This document shows, piece after piece, positions 1 to 8,415 of a stretch of DNA of 64,000 nt. The notes below the pieces were generated by a model, which saw only the letters and a list, made by a program, of their open reading frames with translations, made no database searches and was not told the origin of the DNA. Source of the stretch: DAHUYF01 sp035945115 (GTDB lineage Bacteria; Pseudomonadota; Alphaproteobacteria; ATCC43930; CGMCC-115725); NCBI GenBank assembly GCA_035945115.1, contig DASZAN010000061.1:30524-94523 (forward strand). Direction: 5' to 3'. The translations under genes were made by a program, and so were the position numbers. The first letter of the stretch is position 1; each line of letters opens with the position of its first letter.

Positions 1-246
1 GATCCCGAGCGTGCGCCGTGCTCGCGAAACGAAATTATGATGAGGCTGCAGGCCGAAGGGATATCCACACGGCCAGGCACACATGCGGTGCATATCCTAA
101 AATGCTATCGCGATCTGCTCGGCCTGTCCGCAGATGACTTCCCTGCGGCGCGCGATTGCGAAGCAAATACTATGGCCCTGCCGCTGCACAATCGCATGAC
201 GCGTGACGACTACGAGCGTGTCGTCGCAGCGGTGAAGGCACTGTGA
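1..246 (+). CDS. DegT/DnrJ/EryC1/StrS-family sugar aminotransferase, C-terminal part
   Basis: The frame is open from base 1 to the TGA at 244-246, so only the last 81 residues are present. GISTRPGTHAVH followed by ALPLHNRMTRDDYERV is the C-terminal domain signature of PLP-dependent DegT-family aminotransferases, which aminate nucleotide-linked keto-sugars such as 4-keto-6-deoxy sugars. The PLP-lysine region lies upstream of the window. The stop codon overlaps the next start (GTGA), so the two genes are translationally coupled. The product would supply an amino group that the formyl- or acyltransferases of the locus could modify. Confidence 0.85.
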   Translation, partial: DPERAPCSRNEIMMRLQAEGISTRPGTHAVHILKCYRDLLGLSADDFPAARDCEANTMALPLHNRMTRDDYERVVAAVKAL

Positions 247-1253
247 CTATACCGGCTTGGTTCGAGGACCTTGTCGGGTGCCACTGGTCCGGGGAAGGTT
301 CAACGGCCCTCTGCAATGGGCACCGCCTGACGATGCGCGCGGGTGTGCTGCGCGACGAGGTGCAGATCGTGCCCGAGCAACGTCAGACTCGTGACGCGTT
401 CGGCTTCAAATGGGCGCGTCGGCACAGCTACGCCTCGATGGAGGTCGAGGCAGCGACACGGTGCTGGCTCGTCGAACGTTACGGTGATCTCTCCCGGCCC
501 GAGGCCTGGCTTCGTTTCGGGGAAGCACCGGTGGTGCTTGATGCCGGCTGTGGCGCTGGGTTTACCGCCCGGCTGTTGCTGGGCGACATGCTGCGTGGAG
601 TGCGTTACGTCGGCGTCGACCTCTCCGAAGCGGTCGAGCTCGCGGCCGAGAATTTTGCGTGCGAGCGACTGCCGGGCGTCTTTCTGCAAGCTGACCTATG
701 CACGCTGCCGTTGCCCGAAAGGGCGATCGACTTCATTTATTCCGAGGGCGTGATGCATCACACGCCCTCGACCAAAGCGGCGCTCCTGGCGCTGTCCCGC
801 CATTTGAAGCCCGGAGGCGTGATCGCCTTCTATGTCTACGCCCGCAAAGGGCCGATCCGGGAGGCGAGCGACGATCTCATTCGCGCCCGCTTGGCCAGCT
901 TGTCGCCGGCCGAAGCTTGGGAATTGCTGATGCCGCTGACCAAGTTGGGCAAGGCTCTTGGCGAGCTCAACGCCGCGGTCGACGTCCCCGAGGACGTCGC
1001 GCTTCTAGGCATCCCCAAGGGGAGGATCGACGTGCAGCGTCTGATCTACTGGTACTTCTGTAAGATGTACTATAGACCGGACTACAGCTTCGACGAGATG
1101 AACCACGTGAACTTTGACTGGTTTATGCCGGCCTACAGCCATCGACAGACGCCAGAGGAAGTGCGCGCTTGGTGCGAGGAGGCGGGGCTCGGGATCGAGC
1201 GCATGCGGGTGGAGGAGGCCGGCATCACGACCATGGCGGTGCGCGGCGGCTGA
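243..1253 (+). CDS. Class I SAM-dependent methyltransferase
   Basis: A 336-residue protein with the Rossmann motif I VLDAGCGAGF near residue 100, an acidic DLSEA at the end of strand 2 and the post-motif LKPGGVIAFY near residue 190. These define a class I methyltransferase of the Methyltransf_11/25 type. The C-terminal 110 residues are aromatic-rich (YWYFCKMYY) and may be the acceptor-binding part. The GTG start overlaps the stop of the aminotransferase gene by GTGA. The substrate is probably a sugar or sugar-linked acceptor, inferred from position only. Confidence 0.85.
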   Translation: MTIPAWFEDLVGCHWSGEGSTALCNGHRLTMRAGVLRDEVQIVPEQRQTRDAFGFKWARRHSYASMEVEAATRCWLVERYGDLSRPEAWLRFGEAPVVLDAGCGAGFTARLLLGDMLRGVRYVGVDLSEAVELAAENFACERLPGVFLQADLCTLPLPERAIDFIYSEGVMHHTPSTKAALLALSRHLKPGGVIAFYVYARKGPIREASDDLIRARLASLSPAEAWELLMPLTKLGKALGELNAAVDVPEDVALLGIPKGRIDVQRLIYWYFCKMYYRPDYSFDEMNHVNFDWFMPAYSHRQTPEEVRAWCEEAGLGIERMRVEEAGITTMAVRGG

Positions 1254-1255
1254 GC

Positions 1256-3145
1256 ATGTGCGGGTTCGCTGGAGAGTTCCGCGCCGATGGCGCTGCGGTC
1301 GACCGGCGCCGCACGATGGCGATGCGGGATATGCTCGCGCATCGCGGACCCGATGCGAGCGGCGAGTTCGCGGATGCGAACATAGCGCTTGCGCACCGCC
1401 GGCTTTCGGTGATCGACCTGTCGAGCGGCGCCAACCAGCCGATGATCTCCGCCGATGAGCGCTGGGTGATCGCCTACAATGGCGAGATCTACAATTTCCG
1501 CGAATTGCGTTCTGAATTGGAAAAGCGGGGCTGCGTCTTCCGCACGCGCTCCGATACCGAAGTGCTGCTGTGGGGCTGTCAGGTTTGGGGGGTCGCAGAG
1601 ACGGCGCGGCGGATTAACGGCATGGCGGCGTTCGCGCTGTGGGACGCACATCACGCGCGCCTCTACCTCGGGCGCGACCGCTATGGCGTGAAGCCACTCT
1701 ACCTCTGGCGCTGGCGCGGCAGCGTCGCGTTCGCCTCCGAGATCAAGGCGTTCATCGCGCTGCCGGAATTCTCTGCCGCGGTGAATCGGGCGGCGCTCGG
1801 TGAATACTTCACGTTTCAGAACCTATTTCGCCGCCACACGCTCTTCGCTGGCGTCGATCTGCTACCGCCGGCGACGATCCTGATCCTTGACGCCGAGGGC
1901 GAGCACGAAACGTCATACTGGGATTTCGATTTCGCCCATCGCGACGACGGCATCGGCGACCAGGAGGCTGTGGAAGAGACGCGCCGGTTGCTGCTGCGCG
2001 CGGTGGAGCGCCAGCTCATCGCCGATGTGCCCGTGAGCGCCTACCTATCGGGCGGTGTCGATTCCGCGTCGGTGGTCGCCGGCGCGGTCTGTCATGTGCC
2101 GCGGCTCGCGACCTTCACCGCTGGCTTCGAGATGTCGGCGGTGGAAGGGATCGAGCGCAGCTTTGACGAGCGGCGCGACGCTGAATCGTTGGCTTATCAC
2201 TTCAAGACCGAGCACTACGAACAGGTCATCAACTCCGGTGACATCCGCTGGGCGATTCCGCGGGTCATCTGGCATCTCGAAGATCTGCGGCTAGGAATGT
2301 CCTACCCAAACTACTACATCGCCCGCCTTGCCTCGAAATTCGCCAAGGTGTGCCTCTCGGGAGCGGGAGGCGACGAGCTCTTCGGTGGCTATCCCTGGCG
2401 CTATTATCGCGTCTTCCGCTCGCTCGACCGCAACGCCTATTTGCGGGCGTATTACCGGTTCTGGCAGCGACTGACGACCGCTGACGATCGTGCCTCCATG
2501 TTCCGGCAGCGTGTCTTCGCTGATGCTGAGACCGTCGACAGTTCGGCCATCTTCGCCGGCGTCTTCGATCGCGCCCGGGATTTGCGCTATCAGACACCGG
2601 AGGATCACATCGCGAACTCGCTATATTTCGAGTGCAAGACGTTTTTGCCCGGGTTGCTCCTCGTCGGCGACAAGCTGGCGATGGCGAGCGGTCTCGAGGA
2701 GCGGTTTCCCTTTCTCGACAACGATCTGGTCGACTTCGCCCAGCGCCTGCCGATCCGCCACAAGCTGGCCGATCTCGAACATATGCTGTCGATTGACGAG
2801 GATGCGCTCCACAAGAAGACGCTGGCGTCGAGCAGCTATGATGGGGGCAAGAGCATCCTGCGGCGGGCGATGTCGCCGCTGCTGCCGGCGCAGGCGATGG
2901 CGCGACCGAAGCAGGGCTTCTCCGCGCCGGAAGGATCGTGGTACCGCGGCGAGAACGCGAGTTACGTGCGCGAGCTGCTGATGGGCCGCGATCTCGCCTT
3001 CGAGGACTACATCGACCCGGGCTTTGTCCGCCGCATCGTCGAGGAACATATCGAAGGCCGTGCCAATCATCGCCTGCTGATCTGGTCGCTGCTGTGCTTC
3101 GAGTGGTGGTGCCGCGTGTTCCTGCGCGGCGAGCGCGCGAACTGA
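1256..3145 (+). CDS. asnB: AsnB-type glutamine-dependent amidotransferase (copy 1)
   Basis: A 629-residue class II glutamine amidotransferase fused to an ATP-pyrophosphatase synthase domain. The ATG at 1256 is chosen because Cys must follow Met directly (MCGFAGEF) to become the N-terminal nucleophile. Glutaminase landmarks HRGPDASG, YNGEIYNF and SDTEV follow. The synthase P-loop SGGVDSAS is near residue 265, with SGAGGDELFGGY further on. It would transfer ammonia from glutamine to an adenylated carboxylate. In a glycan locus the acceptor is more likely a uronic acid or acyl carboxylate than aspartate. It starts 2 bases after the methyltransferase stop. Confidence 0.93.
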   Translation: MCGFAGEFRADGAAVDRRRTMAMRDMLAHRGPDASGEFADANIALAHRRLSVIDLSSGANQPMISADERWVIAYNGEIYNFRELRSELEKRGCVFRTRSDTEVLLWGCQVWGVAETARRINGMAAFALWDAHHARLYLGRDRYGVKPLYLWRWRGSVAFASEIKAFIALPEFSAAVNRAALGEYFTFQNLFRRHTLFAGVDLLPPATILILDAEGEHETSYWDFDFAHRDDGIGDQEAVEETRRLLLRAVERQLIADVPVSAYLSGGVDSASVVAGAVCHVPRLATFTAGFEMSAVEGIERSFDERRDAESLAYHFKTEHYEQVINSGDIRWAIPRVIWHLEDLRLGMSYPNYYIARLASKFAKVCLSGAGGDELFGGYPWRYYRVFRSLDRNAYLRAYYRFWQRLTTADDRASMFRQRVFADAETVDSSAIFAGVFDRARDLRYQTPEDHIANSLYFECKTFLPGLLLVGDKLAMASGLEERFPFLDNDLVDFAQRLPIRHKLADLEHMLSIDEDALHKKTLASSSYDGGKSILRRAMSPLLPAQAMARPKQGFSAPEGSWYRGENASYVRELLMGRDLAFEDYIDPGFVRRIVEEHIEGRANHRLLIWSLLCFEWWCRVFLRGERAN

Positions 3146-3154
3146 GCGACCGAC

Positions 3155-4210
3155 ATGGTGAACGTGACGCTTCTCGATGCCGGCGACACCGATGCCTACG
3201 ACGCGTTCCTCCAGTCCCGCGCCGAAGCGACACTCTATCATTCGGCGCGCTATCGGGAACTATTGCTGCGCCTGCTGCCATGCCGTGCCGACTATCTCGT
3301 CGCGCGTCGGAGAGGACGCATCGTCGGCGTGCTGCCGCTGATGCGCTGCGACGGGTCGATGGGCGCGGTGATCAACTCGCTGCCGTTTTTCGGCAGCTAT
3401 GGCGGCGTTGTTGCCGAAGATGCCGCGGCGGCCGCGAGACTTTGGGCGGAATTCGCACGCCTCCTCGATGATCCCGAGATCGCCGCGGCGACGGTGATCG
3501 ACAGCCCCTTCGCTGCCGACGCGCCTGGCGCCGAGCCTTCGAAAAGCACTTTCACGGACTGGCGGATCGGGCAGTTCACGCGTCTCGACGGCGATGCCGG
3601 ATTTGGCGACAGGCTCGCCGCACGCATCGACGGATCGGCGCGGCGCAATCTGCGCAAGGCCGAATCTTCGGGGGTGCATGTCGCCGTCGAGCCGGATGCC
3701 ATCGATTTCCTCGAGGCCTGCCACCGTGCGAACATGGCGGAGATCGGCGGGAGGGCGAAGCCGGCAGGCTTCTTTGCCGTCTTTCCCGCGCTCTTCCGCG
3801 CCGGCCTTGATCACGACATCTACGTCGCGCGTATCGATGGCGAGCCGGTCGCGGCCTTGCTCATCTTCTATTACAAGAGTTTCGTCGAATATTTCACGCC
3901 GGTGACGCTGGCGACCCACCGCGAGCAACAACCGATGTCGGCGATCCTCTACCGCGCGATGTGCGACGCGGCGCGCCGCGGTTGTCGCCTTTGGAATTGG
4001 GGCGGCACGTGGCCGACGCAGACCGGCGTCTATCGCTTCAAACGCAAGTGGGCCGCGGAGGAAGTGCGCTACGAGTATCACACGACATTGAAGCGCGAAG
4101 CGCTCCTCGCGGTTTCCCGGGCCGAACTCACCCGATCCTATCCGTGGTTCTACGTCCTGCCCTTCGCGGCGTTGGCCGAGGCGCAGCCGCAGCTAAGCCA
4201 CCTGCCGTGA
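3155..4210 (+). CDS. FemAB/GNAT-like acyltransferase
   Basis: A 351-residue protein resembling the Acetyltransf_6/FemAB-related GNAT fold. SARRNLRKAE near residue 160 is followed by a basic/aromatic stretch (DIYVARIDGEPVAALLIFYY), and WNWGGTWPTQTGVYRFKRKW near residue 285 is typical of the C-terminal acceptor part of this family. Members acylate or aminoacylate amino groups of cell-envelope precursors. Here an amino sugar is the plausible acceptor, fitting the upstream aminotransferase. Its stop overlaps the next GTG start. Confidence 0.75.
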   Translation: MVNVTLLDAGDTDAYDAFLQSRAEATLYHSARYRELLLRLLPCRADYLVARRRGRIVGVLPLMRCDGSMGAVINSLPFFGSYGGVVAEDAAAAARLWAEFARLLDDPEIAAATVIDSPFAADAPGAEPSKSTFTDWRIGQFTRLDGDAGFGDRLAARIDGSARRNLRKAESSGVHVAVEPDAIDFLEACHRANMAEIGGRAKPAGFFAVFPALFRAGLDHDIYVARIDGEPVAALLIFYYKSFVEYFTPVTLATHREQQPMSAILYRAMCDAARRGCRLWNWGGTWPTQTGVYRFKRKWAAEEVRYEYHTTLKREALLAVSRAELTRSYPWFYVLPFAALAEAQPQLSHLP

Positions 4211-4962
4211 GGCTTTTCTACTTCACCAGCGGACCCCGCGAGCGCGTCTTCGACGCGGTGTTGGACGCCGGACACGAGGTCGCCGCGCTCTACGTCACCG
4301 ATCCGGCGCGCTGGCCCAAAGTGGCGCCCACCGTGCAACGGGCCGAGGCGCGCCGCATTCCGGTGCGCATCGTCGGCCGGCGCGATCTCGAAGGTCCGGT
4401 CGGCGAGCTGCGCGGCGCGGTCTGCCTGTCCGTGGGCTTCGGGCTGATCTTTCCGGCGCGCTTCCTGTCAGCGGTCGGCGCCTGCCTCAACGTGCATGGC
4501 ACTTTGCTTCCGAAATATGCGGGCGCGCGAACTCTGAATTGGGTCATCGCCTGCGGCGAGCGCGAGAGCGGCGTCACTGTGCACCTGGTGGATGAGGGGG
4601 TCGATACCGGTCCGGTCCTGCTGCAGCGGATGTTTCCGCTGTCGCCCTACGAGACCGGGCGGAGCCTAGCTCGCAAGACATTGGAATTCGAGCCGCCCGT
4701 CGTGGTCGAGGCGCTCTCTCTGTTCGCGCGCAATGGCGTGGTGGTGGCGAGGGCGCAGGATACTACCGAAGTGACGCGGTTCCCGGATCGCCGTCCGGAG
4801 CATTCCGAGCTCGATCCCCGCCAGCCGTTGGCGATGCTCTATGACCAGATTCGGGCGGCGGATGCGGAGCGTTATCCCGCTTATTTCTATGTGAATGGCG
4901 AGAAGGTGTGCGTCCGGCTGTGGCGTCCGGACAAGAGCGATGACGAGCACGACCTGGTCTGA
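4207..4962 (+). CDS. Formyltransferase-family protein (sugar N-formyltransferase candidate)
   Basis: A 251-residue protein with the formyl-transfer fold. The catalytic triad of the Fmt/PurN family is readable as Asn95 and His97 in NVHGTLLPKY and Asp133 in DEGVDTGPV. The Asn-to-Asp spacing of 38 residues equals that of methionyl-tRNA formyltransferase (N106/D144). There is only a short C-terminal part, and the setting is sugar-modifying, so N-formylation of an amino sugar from 10-formyl-tetrahydrofolate is the best guess. The GTG start at 4207 overlaps the preceding stop, and the frame stays open further upstream inside the previous gene. Confidence 0.82.
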   Translation: MRLFYFTSGPRERVFDAVLDAGHEVAALYVTDPARWPKVAPTVQRAEARRIPVRIVGRRDLEGPVGELRGAVCLSVGFGLIFPARFLSAVGACLNVHGTLLPKYAGARTLNWVIACGERESGVTVHLVDEGVDTGPVLLQRMFPLSPYETGRSLARKTLEFEPPVVVEALSLFARNGVVVARAQDTTEVTRFPDRRPEHSELDPRQPLAMLYDQIRAADAERYPAYFYVNGEKVCVRLWRPDKSDDEHDLV

Positions 4963-4985
4963 GCCCCGCCACGGCCGCGTGGGCG

Positions 4986-5993
4986 ATGCAGTTGCTGCAC
5001 CCGGCTGACACAGTCGGCTCCGCCGCAGACCGTGCGCCGAGCGCGGTGCTGATGCATGCGAAGCTTCAAGACGCTATCGCCGTCTCACGTCGGGCACCCT
5101 ATCGCCATCTCGCTCAGGCTCTCGGCGTCGTCCAAGTGCTCGTGCTCGCCCTGGCTGCGCTAGTGCTGAAGAGCGTGCGGCGCCTGCACCCCGACGCGGT
5201 GGATCGCGCCCTCGCCGAGGCTTACTACTACGTGCCGGAGATGGCGCTGCACAAGAAGATCGAGCTTCAGGCCTATCTCGATTGTGAATTCTCCGGGCGC
5301 GGCATCGATCTCGGTTGCGGCAGCGGGATCGTCGGCGGCATCCTTGCGGCCAATTCCGGAAGCGGCGCGCTGCATGGCGTTGACCTCAACGCTGCGGCTG
5401 CCGAATTGGCGAAGGGCAACGGGTATTCGGGGTTCACGACCGCGGATTTGGCCGAGATCGATCTGCCCGATGCCTCCTTCGACTTTGCCATCAGCATTTG
5501 CGTTCTCGAGCATGTCGCCAACCTCGCTGCGGCGCTACGCGAGGCACGACGACTGTTGCGGCCGGGCGGCCGGCTGATCTTCTCGACACCTGCGCCGAAC
5601 TATCGCCGCAGCCTGGTCGGATATCGCCTGCGGGCGACGCTGGGGATGACCGCGGCGGCGGAGCGGTTTGCCGACGAGCGGGATCTTTATAGTATACACC
5701 TCCACTATATGGAGGCGGCGGAATGGAAGACCCGGCTGGGCGAGGTGGGATTCCGCGACATTCGGGTTTCGCCGATCTTCTCGCGACGCCAGCTGGCCCT
5801 CTACGACATGATGAATTTTCAAGTCTATATGCCCCGATTGTACTTTGCCGACAAGCTGCAGGCGCTGTGCTGGCGTTTCGTGCGATTGAGGCGGCTGGCG
5901 AGCTGGGCGACGATGGTGTTTACTGCGGCGGCGACGTCGCGGCGCGCCACGGAAGCCGACGGCACGCATTTCTTCATCGTCGCGCAGTACTAG
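4986..5993 (+). CDS. Class I SAM-dependent methyltransferase
   Basis: A 335-residue protein with a hydrophobic N-terminal segment (residues about 45-60, VVQVLVLALAALVLK) that may anchor it to the membrane. A Methyltransf_11 domain follows: GIDLGCGSGIVGG near residue 107, VDLNAA, and FAISICVLEHVANL with LLRPGGRLIFSTP after it. The acceptor may be a lipid-linked sugar. The start is uncertain: ATG 4986 is used, but ATG 5052 would also keep the hydrophobic segment. Confidence 0.8.
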   Translation: MQLLHPADTVGSAADRAPSAVLMHAKLQDAIAVSRRAPYRHLAQALGVVQVLVLALAALVLKSVRRLHPDAVDRALAEAYYYVPEMALHKKIELQAYLDCEFSGRGIDLGCGSGIVGGILAANSGSGALHGVDLNAAAAELAKGNGYSGFTTADLAEIDLPDASFDFAISICVLEHVANLAAALREARRLLRPGGRLIFSTPAPNYRRSLVGYRLRATLGMTAAAERFADERDLYSIHLHYMEAAEWKTRLGEVGFRDIRVSPIFSRRQLALYDMMNFQVYMPRLYFADKLQALCWRFVRLRRLASWATMVFTAAATSRRATEADGTHFFIVAQY

Positions 5994-6015
5994 CAAGCGA
6001 GAGTCCAAGGCGTAT

Positions 6016-7218
6016 GTGGAAGCATATCGAACGATGACCGATGCTCGGCAGAACGGATCCGGTCCGTCCTCACGCCGCTGGCCGCCCGGCGTGGCGCAGC
6101 TGCGTTCGTCGATCGGCCGGCACCTCCCGCTACCCATCCTTCGCCTGCTTGGTCGCGGCGACACCTCGGCGGCGGTGGCGCCTGCGCCCGCCCCGGTGGA
6201 TCCGAAACGCGCCTATGCGCAGGCCGTCTTTTCCAACGGCGCGCTGCCGTCGAATTTCTCGATCAATCTCGGCGCGGCGCCCTGCAACCATTCCTGCCTC
6301 TTCTGTCCGCAGTCGGTGAAGAAGCCAAAGAAGGCGGCTTGGCTCGATCTCGACCTGCTGCGCAAGGTCGCCGGGGAAATGCCGGAAGAAGGTATGCTGC
6401 TCAATATTTCCTCCTATTCCGAGACGCTAGCGGCGCCGAACCTGGTGCCGGCGGTACGCCTGCTGAAGGAGGTCCGCCCCGAGCTGAAGGTGGCGATGGC
6501 GACGAACGGCTCGCTCTTCCGCGAAGAGGTGATCGCCGGACTGATCGATGCCGGGCTGGATCACTATTCCTACAGCTTCGACGCGCCCGACCGCGACTCC
6601 TACAAGCGCATGATGCAAATCGATCATTTCGACCGCGTGTGGCAGAACCTCGAGCGCATCGTCGAGATGCGAAACCGGCGCGGGTCCGGCATGAGGATCA
6701 CGACGCACATCATGGGCTTCGACCAGTTCAAGGACAAGTTCGAGGCGTTTCGCGCGCAGTGGGTCGGCAAGGTCGACGACGTTCTCTTCCGGCCGGTGGG
6801 AAATTGGGGCGGCGACACCTGGGGGCTGCAGCAGAATCTCGAGGCCGCCGGATTCACGGCGCCGAAGCAGCAGGGGCGCGCCAAACGCTCGCCCTGCAAT
6901 TCGATCTTCATGCACTTCAAGCTGCAGCATGATGGCCGCTACGCGCCGTGCATTGCCGCCGTGCCCGATTATCTCCCCGAGGAGGAAATCCACTCGGTGG
7001 CTTATCTCGGCAGCGCCCGCGACATGACGTGGGGGGAGGCCTGGGCCAAGCTCGGCGAGATGCGTCGTGCGCATCTTGAAGGCAACTGGGATGCATATGA
7101 ATGCTGCCGGACTTGCGACGTCTGGAGCCTATGGCCGGAGGTCTGGGAGGATCGCGGGTCATCGGTTGCGGACGGCTATCGCTTTCACATTCCCGACGTG
7201 AAGCACGCGGGTCCGTGA
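6016..7218 (+). CDS. Radical SAM protein with SPASM-like C-terminal cysteines
   Basis: A 400-residue protein with the radical SAM cluster CNHSCLFC (Cys90, Cys94, Cys97), a following SYSETLAAP/ATNGSLF core and extra cysteines near the C-terminus (SPCNSIF, YAPCIAA, YECCRTCDVW), as in SPASM/twitch enzymes that hold auxiliary Fe-S clusters. Members oxidise, epimerise or modify sugars, peptides and cofactors, and several occur in polysaccharide loci, but I cannot name the reaction. The GTG at 6016 has AAGG five bases upstream; the in-frame ATG at 6034 is a possible alternative. Confidence 0.87.
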   Translation: MEAYRTMTDARQNGSGPSSRRWPPGVAQLRSSIGRHLPLPILRLLGRGDTSAAVAPAPAPVDPKRAYAQAVFSNGALPSNFSINLGAAPCNHSCLFCPQSVKKPKKAAWLDLDLLRKVAGEMPEEGMLLNISSYSETLAAPNLVPAVRLLKEVRPELKVAMATNGSLFREEVIAGLIDAGLDHYSYSFDAPDRDSYKRMMQIDHFDRVWQNLERIVEMRNRRGSGMRITTHIMGFDQFKDKFEAFRAQWVGKVDDVLFRPVGNWGGDTWGLQQNLEAAGFTAPKQQGRAKRSPCNSIFMHFKLQHDGRYAPCIAAVPDYLPEEEIHSVAYLGSARDMTWGEAWAKLGEMRRAHLEGNWDAYECCRTCDVWSLWPEVWEDRGSSVADGYRFHIPDVKHAGP

Positions 7219-7242
7219 AGAGACGCGCAGACTGAGCTGCCC

Positions 7243-8415
7243 ATGACGGCGGAATTGATCGCCATACGCTGCACTGGCGTGAGCAAGAGCTTCGATCTTG
7301 CCGATGTCGGTGGGGTTTGGCGTGTGATCCTCGGACGGGGTCCAGGTGCCGGCACGCAGTTCCGGGCACTCCGCGAGATCTCTCTCGAGGTGCCAAAAGG
7401 CGAATTCGTGGGCGTGCTCGGCCGCAATGGAGCGGGGAAATCGACGTTACTCAGGACGGTCGGTGGCATTTATGAGCCCGATCAGGGATCGGTGGAGATT
7501 GCCGGTGTTGTCTCCGGTCTTTACGAGCTCGGTATGGCCAGCAGTCCGGACATTACCGGTCGCGAGTATGCAAGGCGCTTCCTGGCGCTAAATGGCGCAA
7601 CGGGAGGCGAGCTTCGCCGCCTCGTTAACGAGGTTCAAGAATTCTCTGAACTCGACGAGCGGTTTGATGACGGCGTGCTGACCTATTCCTCTGGCATGGC
7701 AGCGCGGCTGTTTTTTGCTGTCGCGTCGGCGCGGGCCTACGACGTCTACCTCATCGACGAGATTCTTGCCGTCGGCGACCATCACTTCCAGGCCAAGTGC
7801 TGGGCGCGAATCCGAGATCGCGTGGCTGCTGGCGCTTCCGGATTACTCGTGACGCACGATTGGTCGGCAGTCGTCCGGTTGTGCCGCACCGCGCACATCC
7901 TCGATCATGGTTGCCTGGTCTTCACCGGGCCGTCCGATGCCGCGGTGCGCAAGTATCTCGCTGATTCGGCGACGATGGTCCAAGATAGAGCGGGAGCCCA
8001 GTTCGAGGAAACGAAGCTCCCCCGCAGCGTTCAGTGGTGCAGCGGCGAGAAAGCGCACCTAACCATCCCCGTGCGGATCATCCGGCCTCATCCGGTGAGT
8101 CTGCGTCTCAGCATCGAGCGGCTGTCCATCGGCACCGGATGGGAGATCATGTTCATGTCGCGGGACGCGCACGCGATCGGCAGCGATCCGGGATTCTACA
8201 GCGTCGATCTCGCGATCCCTGCGCTGCCTCTGGTGCCCGGCAGCTACATCTTGAATCTGTTCCTGACCGTCGAGCCGAGCCAGCAGGAACCGACGCGTCG
8301 CGTGCTCGACAGCCGCTCGTGGCTCAACGGCGAGGGAGTCGAAGTTCGCGTCAGCGGGCGCACGAGCGAAGGGCAGGTGCGTCTGCCGGTCGATTGGGAG
8401 TTTCTCGCTGCGTGA
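7243..8415 (+). CDS. Polysaccharide ABC exporter ATP-binding protein, Wzt-like (first ATPase)
   Basis: A 390-residue protein with an ABC nucleotide-binding domain in residues about 1-240. Walker A GRNGAGKST starts at residue 60, the signature is YSSGMAARL, Walker B is VYLIDEILAVGD and the H-loop is VTHDW. About 150 residues follow that resemble the C-terminal carbohydrate-recognition sandwich of Wzt proteins. It should energise export of an undecaprenyl-linked glycan. The next gene encodes a second, different ATPase of the same type, with GTGA overlap, so the exporter may use a heterodimer. Confidence 0.9.
   Translation: MTAELIAIRCTGVSKSFDLADVGGVWRVILGRGPGAGTQFRALREISLEVPKGEFVGVLGRNGAGKSTLLRTVGGIYEPDQGSVEIAGVVSGLYELGMASSPDITGREYARRFLALNGATGGELRRLVNEVQEFSELDERFDDGVLTYSSGMAARLFFAVASARAYDVYLIDEILAVGDHHFQAKCWARIRDRVAAGASGLLVTHDWSAVVRLCRTAHILDHGCLVFTGPSDAAVRKYLADSATMVQDRAGAQFEETKLPRSVQWCSGEKAHLTIPVRIIRPHPVSLRLSIERLSIGTGWEIMFMSRDAHAIGSDPGFYSVDLAIPALPLVPGSYILNLFLTVEPSQQEPTRRVLDSRSWLNGEGVEVRVSGRTSEGQVRLPVDWEFLAA

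Noticed and set aside
2265..3281. A 338-codon minus-strand frame opposite the first AsnB gene
   Set aside because: Arg/Ser-rich shadow translation without motifs.
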